From the NCBI RefSeq assembly GCF_000013625.1, contig NC_009659.1:3968001-4032000 (forward strand): a DNA stretch of 64,000 bases, in the 5' to 3' direction. The DNA is from Janthinobacterium sp. Marseille (GTDB taxonomy: Bacteria > Pseudomonadota > Gammaproteobacteria > Burkholderiales > Burkholderiaceae_D). A model generated the notes under the pieces. It saw only the letters and a list, made by a program, of their open reading frames with translations, was not told where the DNA came from and ran no database searches. How positions within the stretch are numbered: position 1 is the stretch's first letter; every line of letters starts with the position of its first letter. Made by a program: the position numbers and the translations under genes. Positions 18,088-28,022 of this stretch are shown here, in pieces.

Positions 18088-18453
18088 TTTCATCTCTCTC
18101 ATAAACAAGGTGGATCACTACGTCATTCCGGACTTATTTCATGATGCAAGAAGCAGACAGCAAACCTTTTATGACAAAAATATTACCACCGGGAAATTAG
18201 AGAAAAGCTGACAAATTCTGGAGCCGAAGCCGTTCAGGCCGCGCCGGATAAGGCCGGGAGCCAAAATGATGAAGAATAGATTTTTAACAAAATATCAAGT
18301 GTGCGGTAGACGGGAGGAGTATGCGCACACATCAAGGGACGGGGTGATCGAATCGCAAAAGGAATATATTTTTCCGACCGTTTCAAAAAATGCACCAAAA
18401 TGCAGCATTTTTCCAACAAATTAAGGATGCCTTATACATCTGAAGGGAAGAAA
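18088..18453. other. Intergenic region between dinB and the chemoreceptor gene
   Basis: 366 bp without a supported gene. AAAAATGC/GCATTTTT at 18386-18412 can form an AT-rich hairpin that may end dinB transcription on the minus strand. No flagellar sigma-28 promoter was recognised in front of the chemoreceptor gene. Confidence 0.45.
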
Positions 18454-19641
18454 TTATGATTCCCGGAACAATTCACCCTGCAAGACAGGGTCTTCCGCTG
18501 GCAAGGAATCCTTCCTTGCCAGCGTACCTATGCGTACGCCCAGCAGGCGGAAGGGCTGGTCCAGCGGGATGCGCTTCAGGCATTCGCCGGCCGCCTGCCT
18601 GATCGCGACCGCGTCGTCGGTATAGGCCGGCAGGGTCAGGTCGCGCGTCACTATCCTGAAATCGGCGAAGCGCAATTTGATGCCGACCGTACGGCCGACA
18701 TAGCCTTTGCGCTCAAGATCCCCCGCCACGCGCTCACACAAGCGGGTAAAGATGCCACCCAGGGCTTCCCGATCCCGCTTCGCATGCAGATTGTTTTCAA
18801 ATGTTGTTTCGCGGCTGACGGATTTGGGTTCCGAGTAAGTGACAACCGGACGCTCATCTATACCCTGCGCGACGCGCCCCAGCCAATCCGCGTAGGAGCG
18901 ACCAAAATGCTCGTGCAGCAGCGTCGCATCGGCACCAGCCAATTCTTCTATCGTATTCAGGCCCAGCGCCGTCAGCTTTTCTGCGGCGCGCGGACCGATG
19001 CCGTTGATCTTGCGCGCCGGCAGCGGCCAGATGCGGGTCGCGATATCGGCCTGCGTCAGGATGGTCAAACCGTTCGGCTTTTCCAGGTCCGAACATATCT
19101 TCGCCAGTAATTTATTCGGTGCGATGCCGATCGAACACGACAAGCCGGTTGCCTGCTGTACCGCGTTCTTGATGCGCGAAGCCAGCGCGTGGGTCTCCTC
19201 GGCATGCTCGCTCAGGTCGATATAGATTTCATCGATACCACGATTTTCTATATGCGGCGCAATGTCAGCCACCGCTTGCTTGAATAACCTGGAGTAATGG
19301 CGGTAGGCATCGAAATCGACCGGCAACAGGATCGCATCCGGTGCCAGCTTGGCCGCCTTCATGATACCCATCGCCGAAAACACGCCCAGCGCACGCGCCT
19401 CATAAGTCGAAGTCGTCACTACGCCGCGTCCTGCATAGTCACGCAATCTCGCATATTGCCGGCTGCCATCCGCCTGCGTCAGCGGTGCGTGTACCGACAT
19501 ACCGCCAATCACGACCGGCTGGCCGCGCAACTCCGGATAGCGTAACAATTCAACGGAAGCATAGAAGGCATCCATATCGAGATGCGCAATGCGACGCCCG
19601 TTAACGGCTGCGACGGATGCACTATGGACAGGGTCGGACAT
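18454..19641 (-). CDS. dinB: DNA polymerase IV
   Basis: 395 residues from the ATG at 19641 (a TTG 6 codons earlier is less likely). Y-family motifs: IAHLDMDAFYASVE with the first catalytic Asp, TYEARALGVFSAMG, and the second acidic pair in NRGIDEIYIDLS. The helix-hairpin-helix INGIGPRAAEKLTALG follows, then the little-finger domain with SVSRETTFENNL. It carries out translesion and error-prone synthesis. The C-terminus does not end in an obvious beta-clamp motif, although QGELF six residues from the end is a reasonable clamp-binding peptide. Confidence 0.94.
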   Translation of the reverse strand: MSDPVHSASVAAVNGRRIAHLDMDAFYASVELLRYPELRGQPVVIGGMSVHAPLTQADGSRQYARLRDYAGRGVVTTSTYEARALGVFSAMGIMKAAKLAPDAILLPVDFDAYRHYSRLFKQAVADIAPHIENRGIDEIYIDLSEHAEETHALASRIKNAVQQATGLSCSIGIAPNKLLAKICSDLEKPNGLTILTQADIATRIWPLPARKINGIGPRAAEKLTALGLNTIEELAGADATLLHEHFGRSYADWLGRVAQGIDERPVVTYSEPKSVSRETTFENNLHAKRDREALGGIFTRLCERVAGDLERKGYVGRTVGIKLRFADFRIVTRDLTLPAYTDDAVAIRQAAGECLKRIPLDQPFRLLGVRIGTLARKDSLPAEDPVLQGELFRES

Positions 19642-19856
19642 ACGATGGTGGGGTGACAACGCTGCGTACTTATTTGCTTATGAATGCGCAGGATTTTCGG
19701 CGCGGCCAGGTTCGGGTAAAACGATATTTTACCGATGCCTGATGCCGGAGATAAGACGATTTGGATTTAAATCGTTTAAAGAAGGGAAATACATTCCTGC
19801 AGCCCGCATGCCACGCTGGCGCGGCATGCGGCTTGGATCACAATTACTCCGAATGA

Positions 19857-20192
19857 TTATTTCATCGGTTCATTGCGGATTTCAGATGCGCGTGTGGTGT
19901 TCGCATCCTTGACGGCTTCACGTCGTTCAGCGCGTGCGGCACCGACTTCTTCCTTGTATTCGGTGCGGGCGCCCTGGCGCTCGGCGCGATATTCTGCATT
20001 AGCCTGGCCGCGCGCGATACGTGCTTTCACATATGGGTCTTCTTTGTAGTTCAGGCGCGACTGGTCGATGTAAGCAGGGTCATTGGCTGGCACTGCTGCG
20101 GATTGGGTTTGTGTCATTGGAGCCTGCGCCGCTGCGATTTGTGCAAACATGGCGACGGCGGTGCCGGCGAGTATGGTGCTGAGCTTTATCAT
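19857..20192 (-). CDS. Small secreted charged protein, unknown function
   Basis: 111 residues from ATG 20192 (AGGA upstream). The first 22 residues (MIKLSTILAGTAVAMFAQIAAAQA) are a Sec signal peptide. The mature part is nearly all charged helix, rich in Arg, Glu and Ala, with repeated AERxxxRxEY-type heptads, and likely unstructured or coiled coil in the periplasm. Not assigned to a named family. Confidence 0.7.
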   Translation of the reverse strand: MIKLSTILAGTAVAMFAQIAAAQAPMTQTQSAAVPANDPAYIDQSRLNYKEDPYVKARIARGQANAEYRAERQGARTEYKEEVGAARAERREAVKDANTTRASEIRNEPMK

Positions 20193-20394
20193 GGCAAGTC
20201 CTTTGTTCAATAGTAAGAAACCAGGCGGTGTATCCACCCGGCAATTTCATGCTGCCTGTCTGCTGACAAGCATCACACGCCTTATTACTGACCCACCATA
20301 TTGTCGAAAAGTTCAGCTTTTAAATTTTAAGATATGCCCTGCGGCAATTGATCCGACCGGCAAACCTGTATGTATTGCCCGCGTCTTGCGCTTT

Positions 20395-20733
20395 TCAGCG
20401 AGCGCCAAACAACCATAAGGCAATCGCCGCAATCGACAGGAGCAAGGCAATCCCGGACAATAGCGTCAGGCGCCTGTAACGCCGCTCATTGGCAATCACG
20501 CCCTGCTCCAGCGTGACCACCATTTGCTTTAGTTGCTCGGCCAGCTCCTTGATGTGCACCGCATTTTGCGATGCCACCTCCTGCAACTCGGTAATCTGTT
20601 TTTGCAAAAGCGCTTCTTGCGTGGCCGCATTTTCATCGATCTTGCGACTCTGAAACACCGGCAGCGCGGCAGAAATGATCGTACCCACATGTGGCAGTAC
20701 GGCTTTTACTGCAGGCAGTAGCCATGTATACAT
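20395..20733 (-). CDS. Small membrane protein with a coiled coil
   Basis: 112 residues. A hydrophobic but amphipathic N-terminus (MYTWLLPAVKAVLPHVGTII) is followed by a coiled-coil stretch at about 35-80 (QKQITELQEVASQ ... ELAEQLKQMVVTLEQG), then a C-terminal transmembrane helix LLSGIALLLSIAAIALWLFG. AAGGA precedes the ATG. No family name can be given; a membrane scaffold role would be a guess. Confidence 0.65.
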   Translation of the reverse strand: MYTWLLPAVKAVLPHVGTIISAALPVFQSRKIDENAATQEALLQKQITELQEVASQNAVHIKELAEQLKQMVVTLEQGVIANERRYRRLTLLSGIALLLSIAAIALWLFGAR

Positions 20734-20929
20734 ATTGCATCCTTGCTTGATTGCGAATTAAAGGTCAGCCAGGGCCGACTGCATGTGGGCCATTTAAACA
20801 GATTCACCGGCGCATCACAAATAAGCGGCCGCCATACATTTCCACTTCGTGGCAATCGGGTTTTAAGTTATATTGCAACGACGCTTGCCTGCGGACAAAA
20901 TGCGCAGGCAAATAACATCAATTTTAAGA

Positions 20930-21640
20930 ATGACTACCTCGCTCATGCTCGACCCAAATGCATTACTCAAGCCATTGAATGGCTACATCGTAGAAGACCT
21001 GACCAATGCCGATATCGCCGCCACCGGCGCGATTGCCGCATCGATCCTGGGCGACCTGGCTGCACCTGTATTGAAAATGCTGTCTGTCGCAGGCGATTCC
21101 GCTGACGACATTTCTCTGGAATTTTTCCCTGACCCGGATGATGAAAGCACACCGGGCACACTGATCTTCTGGCCGGCGACCCGCACCAGCCTGAAAAGCT
21201 CGTATGACGACGCCTACCAGGCCGAGTACTCATTACGCCTGGCGGTATTCCTGTCGGAACGTGATGATTCGGATGTGATCTATCCGGCCGGCTTCAGCAT
21301 GGTCCTGAAGCTCAATGAAAGTGCATGTGAATTGGTAAAGAACCTGCCACCGGCAGTGTTTGAACGCCTCGAGTTCCAGATGAAAGGCGGCCCATTACCG
21401 GGCGGTTTTGAATTCCTCGATGACAGCGAACATATCCCGGTCTTGCCGAATATGCGCCGCCAGTTCCTCAAGGCGATCACGCGTGCACACTCGGTAACGG
21501 CGAAAAAACGCAGCAAGGAATTTGAAGCAGTGATGGTGCATTACATCTGGGATAACACGGAACCACAAGCGCATTTCGAAGCAGTGCTGTCAACTTTGGC
21601 GACACTGTTCGTGGCGATCCACCACCAGTCCAAGCTGTAA
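20930..21640 (+). CDS. Conserved hypothetical protein, 236 residues
   Basis: Not recognised. The ATG at 20930 gives MTTSLMLDPNALLKPLNGYIVEDL; earlier in-frame codons are non-ATG. The protein is acidic, soluble, without a signal peptide, and contains FFPDPDDESTPGTLIFWPATRTSLKSSYDDAYQAEYSLRLAVFLSERDDSDV in its first half. Codon use is native. It is convergent with the small minus-strand unit that follows, 28 bp away. Confidence 0.72.
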   Translation: MTTSLMLDPNALLKPLNGYIVEDLTNADIAATGAIAASILGDLAAPVLKMLSVAGDSADDISLEFFPDPDDESTPGTLIFWPATRTSLKSSYDDAYQAEYSLRLAVFLSERDDSDVIYPAGFSMVLKLNESACELVKNLPPAVFERLEFQMKGGPLPGGFEFLDDSEHIPVLPNMRRQFLKAITRAHSVTAKKRSKEFEAVMVHYIWDNTEPQAHFEAVLSTLATLFVAIHHQSKL

Positions 21641-21668
21641 TCCCGCCTTGGCACCATGCCCGCCGATT

Positions 21669-21875
21669 TTAGTCGGGTATGTGCACAAACAAGTCTTCCA
21701 CCCGGCTCCTGGCCCATGGCGTTTTACGCAAGAAGGTCAGGCTGGATTTAATGCTCGGATCGATATTGAAACACTTGATATCGATGCGACGCCCCAGTTC
21801 TTCCCAACCATAGTGATCCACCAGCGCCAGCAGGATTTTTTCCAGGCTGAGCCCGTGCAAGGGATCCTTGTTCAC
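21669..21875 (-). CDS. VF530 family (DUF2132) DNA-binding-like protein
   Basis: 68 residues starting at GTG 21875, whose GTGA overlaps the stop of the preceding gene. The sequence [53 protein letters not shown] is the complete family pattern. The family fold was solved by structural genomics and resembles DNA-binding proteins; the function is not established. A longer reading from 21926 would add an unconserved N-terminus and is rejected. Confidence 0.9.
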   Translation of the reverse strand: MNKDPLHGLSLEKILLALVDHYGWEELGRRIDIKCFNIDPSIKSSLTFLRKTPWARSRVEDLFVHIPD

Positions 21876-22186
21876 GCCAGTTTCTTTTCTTGCACCAGCA
21901 CCCAAGGGCGAGCCACAACGGTCCACAGCAAGGCATCGGCTTCCAGCCAGATGCCGGCTTGCGCATCACTGACCTTGGCCAACTGGCCGGCATTGAGCCA
22001 ACGCTCGACCGCAGCCTTGTCATCAATCGCGAAGCGCGCCGCCACATCAACCAGGTCAAGCTCATCGGCAACCACGATCACCAGGCCACCGGCAAAGTAA
22101 CGCAGCAATTCCTGCCACGCGATTTGCGAAGTTTCCATATTCAATTTGGCATGCAATAACTGCTGCTCTTCGTTCGCTGCACTCAT
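21872..22186 (-). CDS. DUF2288 family protein
   Basis: 104 residues. The pattern [36 protein letters not shown] ... [41 protein letters not shown] covers the full family. The function is unknown. Its stop overlaps the start of the VF530 gene, so both proteins are probably made together. Confidence 0.88.
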   Translation of the reverse strand: MSAANEEQQLLHAKLNMETSQIAWQELLRYFAGGLVIVVADELDLVDVAARFAIDDKAAVERWLNAGQLAKVSDAQAGIWLEADALLWTVVARPWVLVQEKKLA

Positions 22187-22249
22187 GATTCGTTTTGTAT
22201 AAAATTCTGGGTAAAAATATTAAGCAATGTAGCTACGTCTGCCGTCACA

Positions 22250-22456
22250 TCAGTAATGTGGCGGTCTTTCGTTCGCCGCATTCTGTTCATTGCCGGCACT
22301 GACCACATCCTTCAGGCGCCGCGCCAATGCAGCGCACAGCGCTTCCAGTTCATCGATTTTCTTTTGCTGTTGATAAACCAACTGATTCAGCGAATCGAGC
22401 AAGTCTTCCTGACGCGCAATCTTGATTTCGATGTCGACGATGCGATCTTCGTTCAT
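22250..22456 (-). CDS. slyX: SlyX family protein
   Basis: 68 residues. An almost continuous coiled coil (RIVDIEIKIARQEDLLDSLNQLVYQQQKKIDELEALCAALARRL) ends in the PPHY tail found in SlyX proteins. The role is unknown despite wide conservation. It lies 28 bp downstream of rep and is probably transcribed with it. Confidence 0.9.
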   Translation of the reverse strand: MNEDRIVDIEIKIARQEDLLDSLNQLVYQQQKKIDELEALCAALARRLKDVVSAGNEQNAANERPPHY

Positions 22457-22484
22457 TTTGCACCTTCCTGATAAAAATGGGGCT

Positions 22485-24545
22485 TCAGGCCTCTGCCGCC
22501 TTGGGCTTTTGCAATAAGGCTTTCAGATTCGCCAAACGGTTTTGCGGTGTGATGACTTCATCTTCGGTCGGTACGGCATCGCCTTCATCCAGTTTCATTT
22601 CCTTGATGAAGCGCGAAATATCGCAATGCACGTGTTCACGCGCACGCTTGCGTTTCTTGCACCAGCTCACATGCAGCGAACGCTGCGCCCGCGTGATGCC
22701 TACATACATCAGGCGGCGCTCTTCTTCTATGCGTGCGCCGAGGGTATCGACCGGTGCATCCGGATCACCCTTGTGCGGCAGGATGCCTTCTTCAACCCCG
22801 ACCAGGAAGACGTGCGGGAACTCTAGGCCCTTGGATGCGTGCAACGTAGACATGCGCACCGCATCCGGCTCTTCATCCTTGCCTTCCAGCATGGTCATCA
22901 GCGCAACCATCTGTGTCAGGTCGAGCAAACTCTTTTCCGGATCGTTGCCTTCTTTACCGCCCGAGCCTTTTTCTTTCAGCCAGGCGGTGAAGTCGATCAC
23001 GTTTTGCCATTTCGACTGTGCCTGCCTGTCGTCAAAGTTATCGTACAGATAGGCTTCGTAATTGATTTCTTTCATCATATCGTCGAGCAGGGACGCCGCA
23101 TGTCCTTCACGGTGCGCATGACGTTCGAGATTATTGATGAAGTTGCCGAACTCACGCAAAGGCGTCAGCTGGCGATCGGCCAGCTTGGATTCCAGCCCGC
23201 CCTTGAATACCGCTTCGAAGAGTGAACATTGCCATTGCCCGGCAAATGCACCCAGCGCTTCCAGCGTCGACTGTCCGACGCCACGCTTCGGCGTCGTGAC
23301 CGCGCGGATGAATGCCGGATCGTCATCCTGGTTCGCGATCAGGCGCAGGTAGCTGATGATGTCCTTGATCTCGGCGCGATCGAAGAAGCTCTGGCCGCCG
23401 GAGATCGTATAGGGAATGCGTTCCTTGCGCAGCGCCTGCTCAATGACACGCGCCTGGTGATTGCCGCGATACAGGATCGCGTAATCAGAGAATTTGGCGC
23501 GGCGTTCAAAGCGATGTGCAGACAGCATGATGGCGATCTGTTCCGCTTCCTGGTCGTCGTCCTGCATGCCCATGACTTTGACCGGGTCACCGAGGCCGTG
23601 CTCGGACCACAGGGATTTTTCAAACAGCTTGGGGTTGTTCGATATAACCGAGTTGGCCGCTTGCAGGATACGTGTACTGGAACGGTAATTCTGTTCCAGC
23701 TTGACGATTTTCAGGTCCGGGAAATCGACCTGCAATTGCTTCAGGTTTTCGATCGTTGCACCGCGCCAGGCATAGATCGCCTGGTCATCGTCACCCACGG
23801 CGGTAAACATCGGCTTCTTGCCAACACCAGTCACCAGTAATTTGACCAGTTCGTACTGGCAGGTGTTCGTATCCTGGTATTCGTCGACCAGCAGGTAACG
23901 CAGGCGGCGCTGCCATTTATCGCGCACCGTTTCATTCGTGCGGAACAGTTCGACCGGCAAGCGTATCAGGTCATCGAAATCGACCGCCTGGTAAGCAGAC
24001 AGCGTCGCCACATAGCTGCGGTAGATGCGCGCGGCTTGTGCCTCGTCTTCATCCTTGGCCTGGTTCAGCGCGGTATCCGGATCGATCAGGCCATTTTTCC
24101 ACAGCGACATCGCGGTTTGTATGCGACGTATCAGCTGCTTGTCGGTGGTCACCGCCAGATCCTGTACCAACGAGAAGCAATCATCACTGTCCATGATGGA
24201 GAAGCGATCCTTGAGGCCCAGTTCCTTCGCTTCCTGCCGCAGGATTTTGACACCCAGCGAATGGAAGGTACTGACGGTCAGTTGCTTCGCCTGTTTCGGT
24301 TCTTTCAGCAGTTTGGCGATACGTTCCTGCATTTCCAGCGCAGCCTTGTTGGTAAAGGTCAGCGCGGCAATATTCCTGGCTTCGTAGCCGTGTTCTTCGA
24401 TCAGGCTGGCGATCTTGGTCGTAATCACGCGTGTCTTGCCCGAACCGGCGCCGGCCAGCACCAGACATGGGCCGTCCATGTACTTGATGGCATCGCGCTG
24501 GGGCGCGTTAAGACCGTGAGTGGCTGAATTCGGGGAGGTGGACAT
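22485..24545 (-). CDS. rep: ATP-dependent DNA helicase Rep
   Basis: 686 residues, superfamily 1A. Motifs in order: GLNAPQRDAI (Q motif), AGAGSGKT (I), TFTNKAALEM (Ia), VDEYQDTN (II), GDDDQAIYAWRGA (III), LEQNYRSS (IV), MSTLHASKGLEFPHVF (V) and EERRLMYVGITRAQ (VI). The 2B insertion and length fit Rep rather than UvrD. It unwinds 3'-5' ahead of the replisome and helps restart, complementing PriA encoded 10 kb away. Confidence 0.95.
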   Translation of the reverse strand: MSTSPNSATHGLNAPQRDAIKYMDGPCLVLAGAGSGKTRVITTKIASLIEEHGYEARNIAALTFTNKAALEMQERIAKLLKEPKQAKQLTVSTFHSLGVKILRQEAKELGLKDRFSIMDSDDCFSLVQDLAVTTDKQLIRRIQTAMSLWKNGLIDPDTALNQAKDEDEAQAARIYRSYVATLSAYQAVDFDDLIRLPVELFRTNETVRDKWQRRLRYLLVDEYQDTNTCQYELVKLLVTGVGKKPMFTAVGDDDQAIYAWRGATIENLKQLQVDFPDLKIVKLEQNYRSSTRILQAANSVISNNPKLFEKSLWSEHGLGDPVKVMGMQDDDQEAEQIAIMLSAHRFERRAKFSDYAILYRGNHQARVIEQALRKERIPYTISGGQSFFDRAEIKDIISYLRLIANQDDDPAFIRAVTTPKRGVGQSTLEALGAFAGQWQCSLFEAVFKGGLESKLADRQLTPLREFGNFINNLERHAHREGHAASLLDDMMKEINYEAYLYDNFDDRQAQSKWQNVIDFTAWLKEKGSGGKEGNDPEKSLLDLTQMVALMTMLEGKDEEPDAVRMSTLHASKGLEFPHVFLVGVEEGILPHKGDPDAPVDTLGARIEEERRLMYVGITRAQRSLHVSWCKKRKRAREHVHCDISRFIKEMKLDEGDAVPTEDEVITPQNRLANLKALLQKPKAAEA

Positions 24546-24642
24546 CAGGTAAACCGGGAAAGAAAGCCAGCCATTGTATCAGCCTGCGGACAGCCATCGC
24601 CGGCATTCAACTGGTTTCTGCCTGAGGTGCAAAATAAGCAAC

Positions 24643-26004
24643 TTAGCCTATGTTCACGCGCCCCGCCGGATAAGTGACACCGGCACCACGCGAATTGGCC
24701 AGGGTAAACGCCAGTGTGAGCGGACCGACGCGCCCGACCAGCATCAGGACCATGATGACCCACTGCCCGCCGGTAGACAAAGTCGGGGTCAGACCACGCG
24801 ATAAGCCGGTGGTGGAAGCGGCTGATACGACTTCGAAGGCGAGATCCAGGAAGGTTGCATGTTCGGTCAGGGTCAGCAGAAAAGTGCCGGTCACGACAAA
24901 GAACAGCGCGATGATGGTGATCGCCAGCGCACGCAAGGTCAGGCCTGCATCGATGCTGCGGCCAAATAACACCGGATTGTGTTGCTGACGCAGGAAGGCA
25001 CGCGTCGCCACCAGCAGGATAATAAAAGTCGTCAGCTTGATACCACCGCCGGTAGAGCCGCTGCCCGCGCCGATGAACATCAGCGTCATCACGAAGAAGG
25101 CACTGCCCTGTGTCAACATGCCGGTATCCATGGTCGTGAAGCCGGCCGAACGCGGTGCCACGGCCTGGAACCAGCTGGCCCATAACTTGGTGCCCAGGCC
25201 ATGCAGGCTGCCCAAGGTATCCGGATTACCGTATTCCAGCGCGAACAGCACCAGCATCGCCAGCAAATTGATAAACAAGGTACCCACCAACATCAGCTTG
25301 GTATGCAAGGCCAGTTCACGGAAGCGCCGCTTGGAACGCAAGTCCGCTATCACCGCAAAACCGATGCCGCCGGCGATGAACAGGAAAGTGATGACGATAT
25401 TGATGAGCGGATTGCCTACATAATTCCCCAGGCTGCTTGCCTCCAATCCGAAACCCGCATTATTGAAGGCCGACACTGCATGGAAGAAGCTGAAGAACAA
25501 GCCGCGCGACCAACCCAGCTGCGGCACCCACTGTATCGCCAGCAATAGGGTGCCGAGCAATTCCATCACGATGACGAAACCAAACAGCACCCGCAACAGC
25601 GCCTGCATATCGAGTCGCCCGCTTTGATTCAGCGAATCCTGCAGGGCGGCACGATCACGCAGGGTCAGGCGGCCGCTGGTCAGATGGATGATGAGTACAC
25701 CAAAGGTCAGCAAGCCGATGCCGCCGAGCTGGATCAGGCCAAGCAAGACCCACAAACCGAATTGTGTGAAGTGGCTACCGACATTGACCACGGACAGCCC
25801 GGTGATGGTCGAGGCCGATACGGCTGTAAACAAAGCCTGCATCCAGGTAGTCGGCACATTGCTCGCCATCGGCAGTTTCAGCAAGAACGTACCCACCAAC
25901 GATAAACCGACGAAGGACAGGATCAGGGCCTGCGGCGGCGTCAGGTGCAATACCTGTCGGCTCACCTGGCGATAGACCAGCGGCGGACGAAACCCGCGTT
26001 TCAT
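24643..26004 (-). CDS. KtrB/TrkH-type potassium uptake membrane subunit
   Basis: 453 residues with about ten hydrophobic helices and the four pore-loop repeats of the family, e.g. TITGLSVVN, NNAGFGLEA, GSGSTGGGIKLTTF and STTGLSRGLTP. The size is that of KtrB rather than the longer TrkH. It works with the KtrA-like regulator encoded just upstream (ATGA overlap) as a Na- or H-coupled K uptake system in the inner membrane. Potassium uptake is the first response to osmotic upshift, in line with the nearby ectoine locus. Confidence 0.9.
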   Translation of the reverse strand: MKRGFRPPLVYRQVSRQVLHLTPPQALILSFVGLSLVGTFLLKLPMASNVPTTWMQALFTAVSASTITGLSVVNVGSHFTQFGLWVLLGLIQLGGIGLLTFGVLIIHLTSGRLTLRDRAALQDSLNQSGRLDMQALLRVLFGFVIVMELLGTLLLAIQWVPQLGWSRGLFFSFFHAVSAFNNAGFGLEASSLGNYVGNPLINIVITFLFIAGGIGFAVIADLRSKRRFRELALHTKLMLVGTLFINLLAMLVLFALEYGNPDTLGSLHGLGTKLWASWFQAVAPRSAGFTTMDTGMLTQGSAFFVMTLMFIGAGSGSTGGGIKLTTFIILLVATRAFLRQQHNPVLFGRSIDAGLTLRALAITIIALFFVVTGTFLLTLTEHATFLDLAFEVVSAASTTGLSRGLTPTLSTGGQWVIMVLMLVGRVGPLTLAFTLANSRGAGVTYPAGRVNIG

Positions 26005-26651
26005 AAGTATGGGGACAGATTACGCAAATTATCGAGGGTGCCGACCATCACCAATTGATCGCCAACCCGGAACACGTAGTCGTTCGCCGGCGGTGCCAGG
26101 ATTTCCCGCTGGTGTTTGATCAAGAGCATTTGCACGCCACGACTACCCAGGCCCAGGGAATCTATGGTCTGGCCTACGAGTTTTTCCGAGGCGCGTACTT
26201 CCACCGTGAACAGGTCATGACCGAGGCTGATGTAGTCCAGCACTTCCGGATACATCATGGCGTGCGCCAGCCGCAGGCCCATTTCATGTTCCGGATGCAC
26301 GATGTGATCGGCGCCGAGTTTGTGCAGGATGCGATGATGATTGTGATTGAGTGCCTTGGCCCAGACTTCCGGCTTTGGCATATTCTTGACGGTAAGCGTC
26401 ACCAGGATGTTGGCTTCCAGGTCCTCGCCGATTGCCACCACCACTGCATCACTGTCGTGTACGCCGAGGTCGCGCAAGGTGTCTTCATTCCGTGCATCCG
26501 CCACCACCGCTTGCGTAATGTCGTCGGCAATCGCATTGACATGTCCCGGATCGAGATCGATACCGAGCACATCATTGCCCAGTCGGGCGAGTTCGCGGGC
26601 GACAGTAGAGCCGAAGGCTCCCAATCCGATAACGGTAAATGTGCGTTTCAT
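26001..26651 (-). CDS. KtrA/TrkA-type potassium uptake regulatory subunit
   Basis: 216 residues: RCK_N Rossmann domain with TVIGLGAFGSTVARELARLG and a GIDLDP acidic end (NAD/ATP binding) at 1-130, then an RCK_C domain from about 138. One RCK unit matches KtrA, not the duplicated TrkA. It is cytoplasmic, gating the KtrB partner whose start codon overlaps this stop. Confidence 0.92.
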   Translation of the reverse strand: MKRTFTVIGLGAFGSTVARELARLGNDVLGIDLDPGHVNAIADDITQAVVADARNEDTLRDLGVHDSDAVVVAIGEDLEANILVTLTVKNMPKPEVWAKALNHNHHRILHKLGADHIVHPEHEMGLRLAHAMMYPEVLDYISLGHDLFTVEVRASEKLVGQTIDSLGLGSRGVQMLLIKHQREILAPPANDYVFRVGDQLVMVGTLDNLRNLSPYL

Positions 26652-26855
26652 GATGGAAATTCAGCAAGAGATAATGGGCATTAGAACATAAGTAAATGCC
26701 CGCAGGCGCACTGTAAATTTTACAAACGTACTTATCTCATGCGGGACTGCAGCACATCGGGGTTTGGCGATCGCCTGCGGCACAGTACAATACAGACAAA
26801 GCGATGCATTGCATCCTGCTGTACGACATCCATTCCAACATTAAATACGTCCGCC

Positions 26856-27329
26856 ATGCAATTCCAGCACCTGATTGAAATCAACGACCCGCTCAATCCA
26901 CTGATCGATACCCTGACACGCGATCAATTGTGGCGCGGCCTGGTCCTGCGGGCAGAAACCCCAAAGCTGTTTATCCCGTGGCTGGATGAATGCAAACTCT
27001 TGTCGCGCACCGAAGACGCGATCTCGCGTACCCTGCGCTATGGCGAATTGCTGGTGCATGACCAGGTCAACCTGACTCCCTTGCAGCAAGTGCATTACGA
27101 CGTACCGGCGCAAAAGGACATCCCCGCCTCCAGCCTGCTGATCACGATCGAAGAACCGAATCCGGGCGCATTGTTCGTACGCTTTGCATACGATACCGGC
27201 ACCACCGATGACGATATGGATGCCTTCTACAATGAATTCCGCCGCTCGGCGTATCAGGAAGCCGATATCGATACGATACGCATCATCCGTCAACTGGCGG
27301 AAGAAGGCCGGCTCGACCTGCCGCTCTAA
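26856..27329 (+). CDS. DUF1857 (AtaL-like, SRPBCC fold) protein
   Basis: 157 residues from ATG 26856. MQFQHLIEINDPLNPLIDTLTRDQLWRGLVLRAETPKLFIPWLDEC is the family start, a START/Bet v1-like ligand pocket protein. The function is unknown in bacteria. Non-ATG in-frame codons reach back to 26739 but that stretch looks non-coding. It is monocistronic, ending at a bidirectional terminator. Confidence 0.82.
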   Translation: MQFQHLIEINDPLNPLIDTLTRDQLWRGLVLRAETPKLFIPWLDECKLLSRTEDAISRTLRYGELLVHDQVNLTPLQQVHYDVPAQKDIPASSLLITIEEPNPGALFVRFAYDTGTTDDDMDAFYNEFRRSAYQEADIDTIRIIRQLAEEGRLDLPL

Positions 27330-27345
27330 AGATAGCGCAGCACAA

Positions 27346-27380
27346 TAAAAAACGCCGGGCATGCCCGGCGTTTTCTTTTT
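27346..27380. terminator. Bidirectional terminator between DUF1857 and BON genes
   Basis: The palindrome AAAACGCCGGGC/GCCCGGCGTTTT lies around 27350-27375 with an A-run before it and T's after it. Confidence 0.9.
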
Positions 27381-27393
27381 TCAGCGACAAAAA

Positions 27394-27762
27394 TCAATCT
27401 GGTACTTTGATCGAATTTTTCACCGATTTGACACCGGCGGCCTTCTTCGCAGTTTCACCTGCCAGGTATTGCTGCCACTCGTTCTTCACGGTGCCGGACA
27501 AAGTGACTGCACCGTCTGCCGTTGCGGCTACCGAGATTTTGGTGCCTTTCAGTTCTGCTTCCTTGGCCAAAGAAGCTTCGACGGCTTTTTGCAGTGCCGG
27601 GCTAGGGGCCGCTGCTGGTGCTGCTGCAGCCGGAGCTGCTGCGGCTGGCGCTGCAGCCGGCGCTGGCGCCGCTGCTGGTTTTGTATCTGTTGCAGTAGAC
27701 GCGCAACCGGCCAGGAAAGCCGAAATGAATGCCAATGCGAAAGCGCGCTGAACGTATTTCAT
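27394..27762 (-). CDS. BON-domain lipoprotein
   Basis: 122 residues from ATG 27762, which has GAGGAG 7 nt upstream. The signal peptide ends in FLAGC (lipobox). A linker of about 35 residues is almost pure Ala/Pro, then a BON domain with KISVAATADGAVTLSGTVKNEWQQYLAGETAKKAAGVKSVKNSIKV. BON domains bind membranes or other envelope proteins; OsmY-like proteins are stress induced. The Ala/Pro linker echoes the tail of the cytochrome c5 encoded at 4.2 kb. Confidence 0.86.
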   Translation of the reverse strand: MKYVQRAFALAFISAFLAGCASTATDTKPAAAPAPAAAPAAAAPAAAAPAAAPSPALQKAVEASLAKEAELKGTKISVAATADGAVTLSGTVKNEWQQYLAGETAKKAAGVKSVKNSIKVPD

Positions 27763-28022
27763 AGTGTCTCCTCTATGTGTCTTTGATTTGATTTTTAGTA
27801 CTGCTATATGTTTGAAAGCCAAAGCTGCTCTCGGAAATGAGTATAGGCACAGCCCTTGCGAAAAAGGTAAGCCGGGTTGACTTTTTTTTGAGCGGAATTG
27901 ACTTTGGACAAGCCATCCGCAATGCTTTATGTCGTTTGCCAGCAACAGCGCGTGACAAGCCCCACCCTTTCAACTCCCGCGCAGGTGCTTCCGCCCATAT
28001 TGCAGCGCAACAAAGTGCCGCC

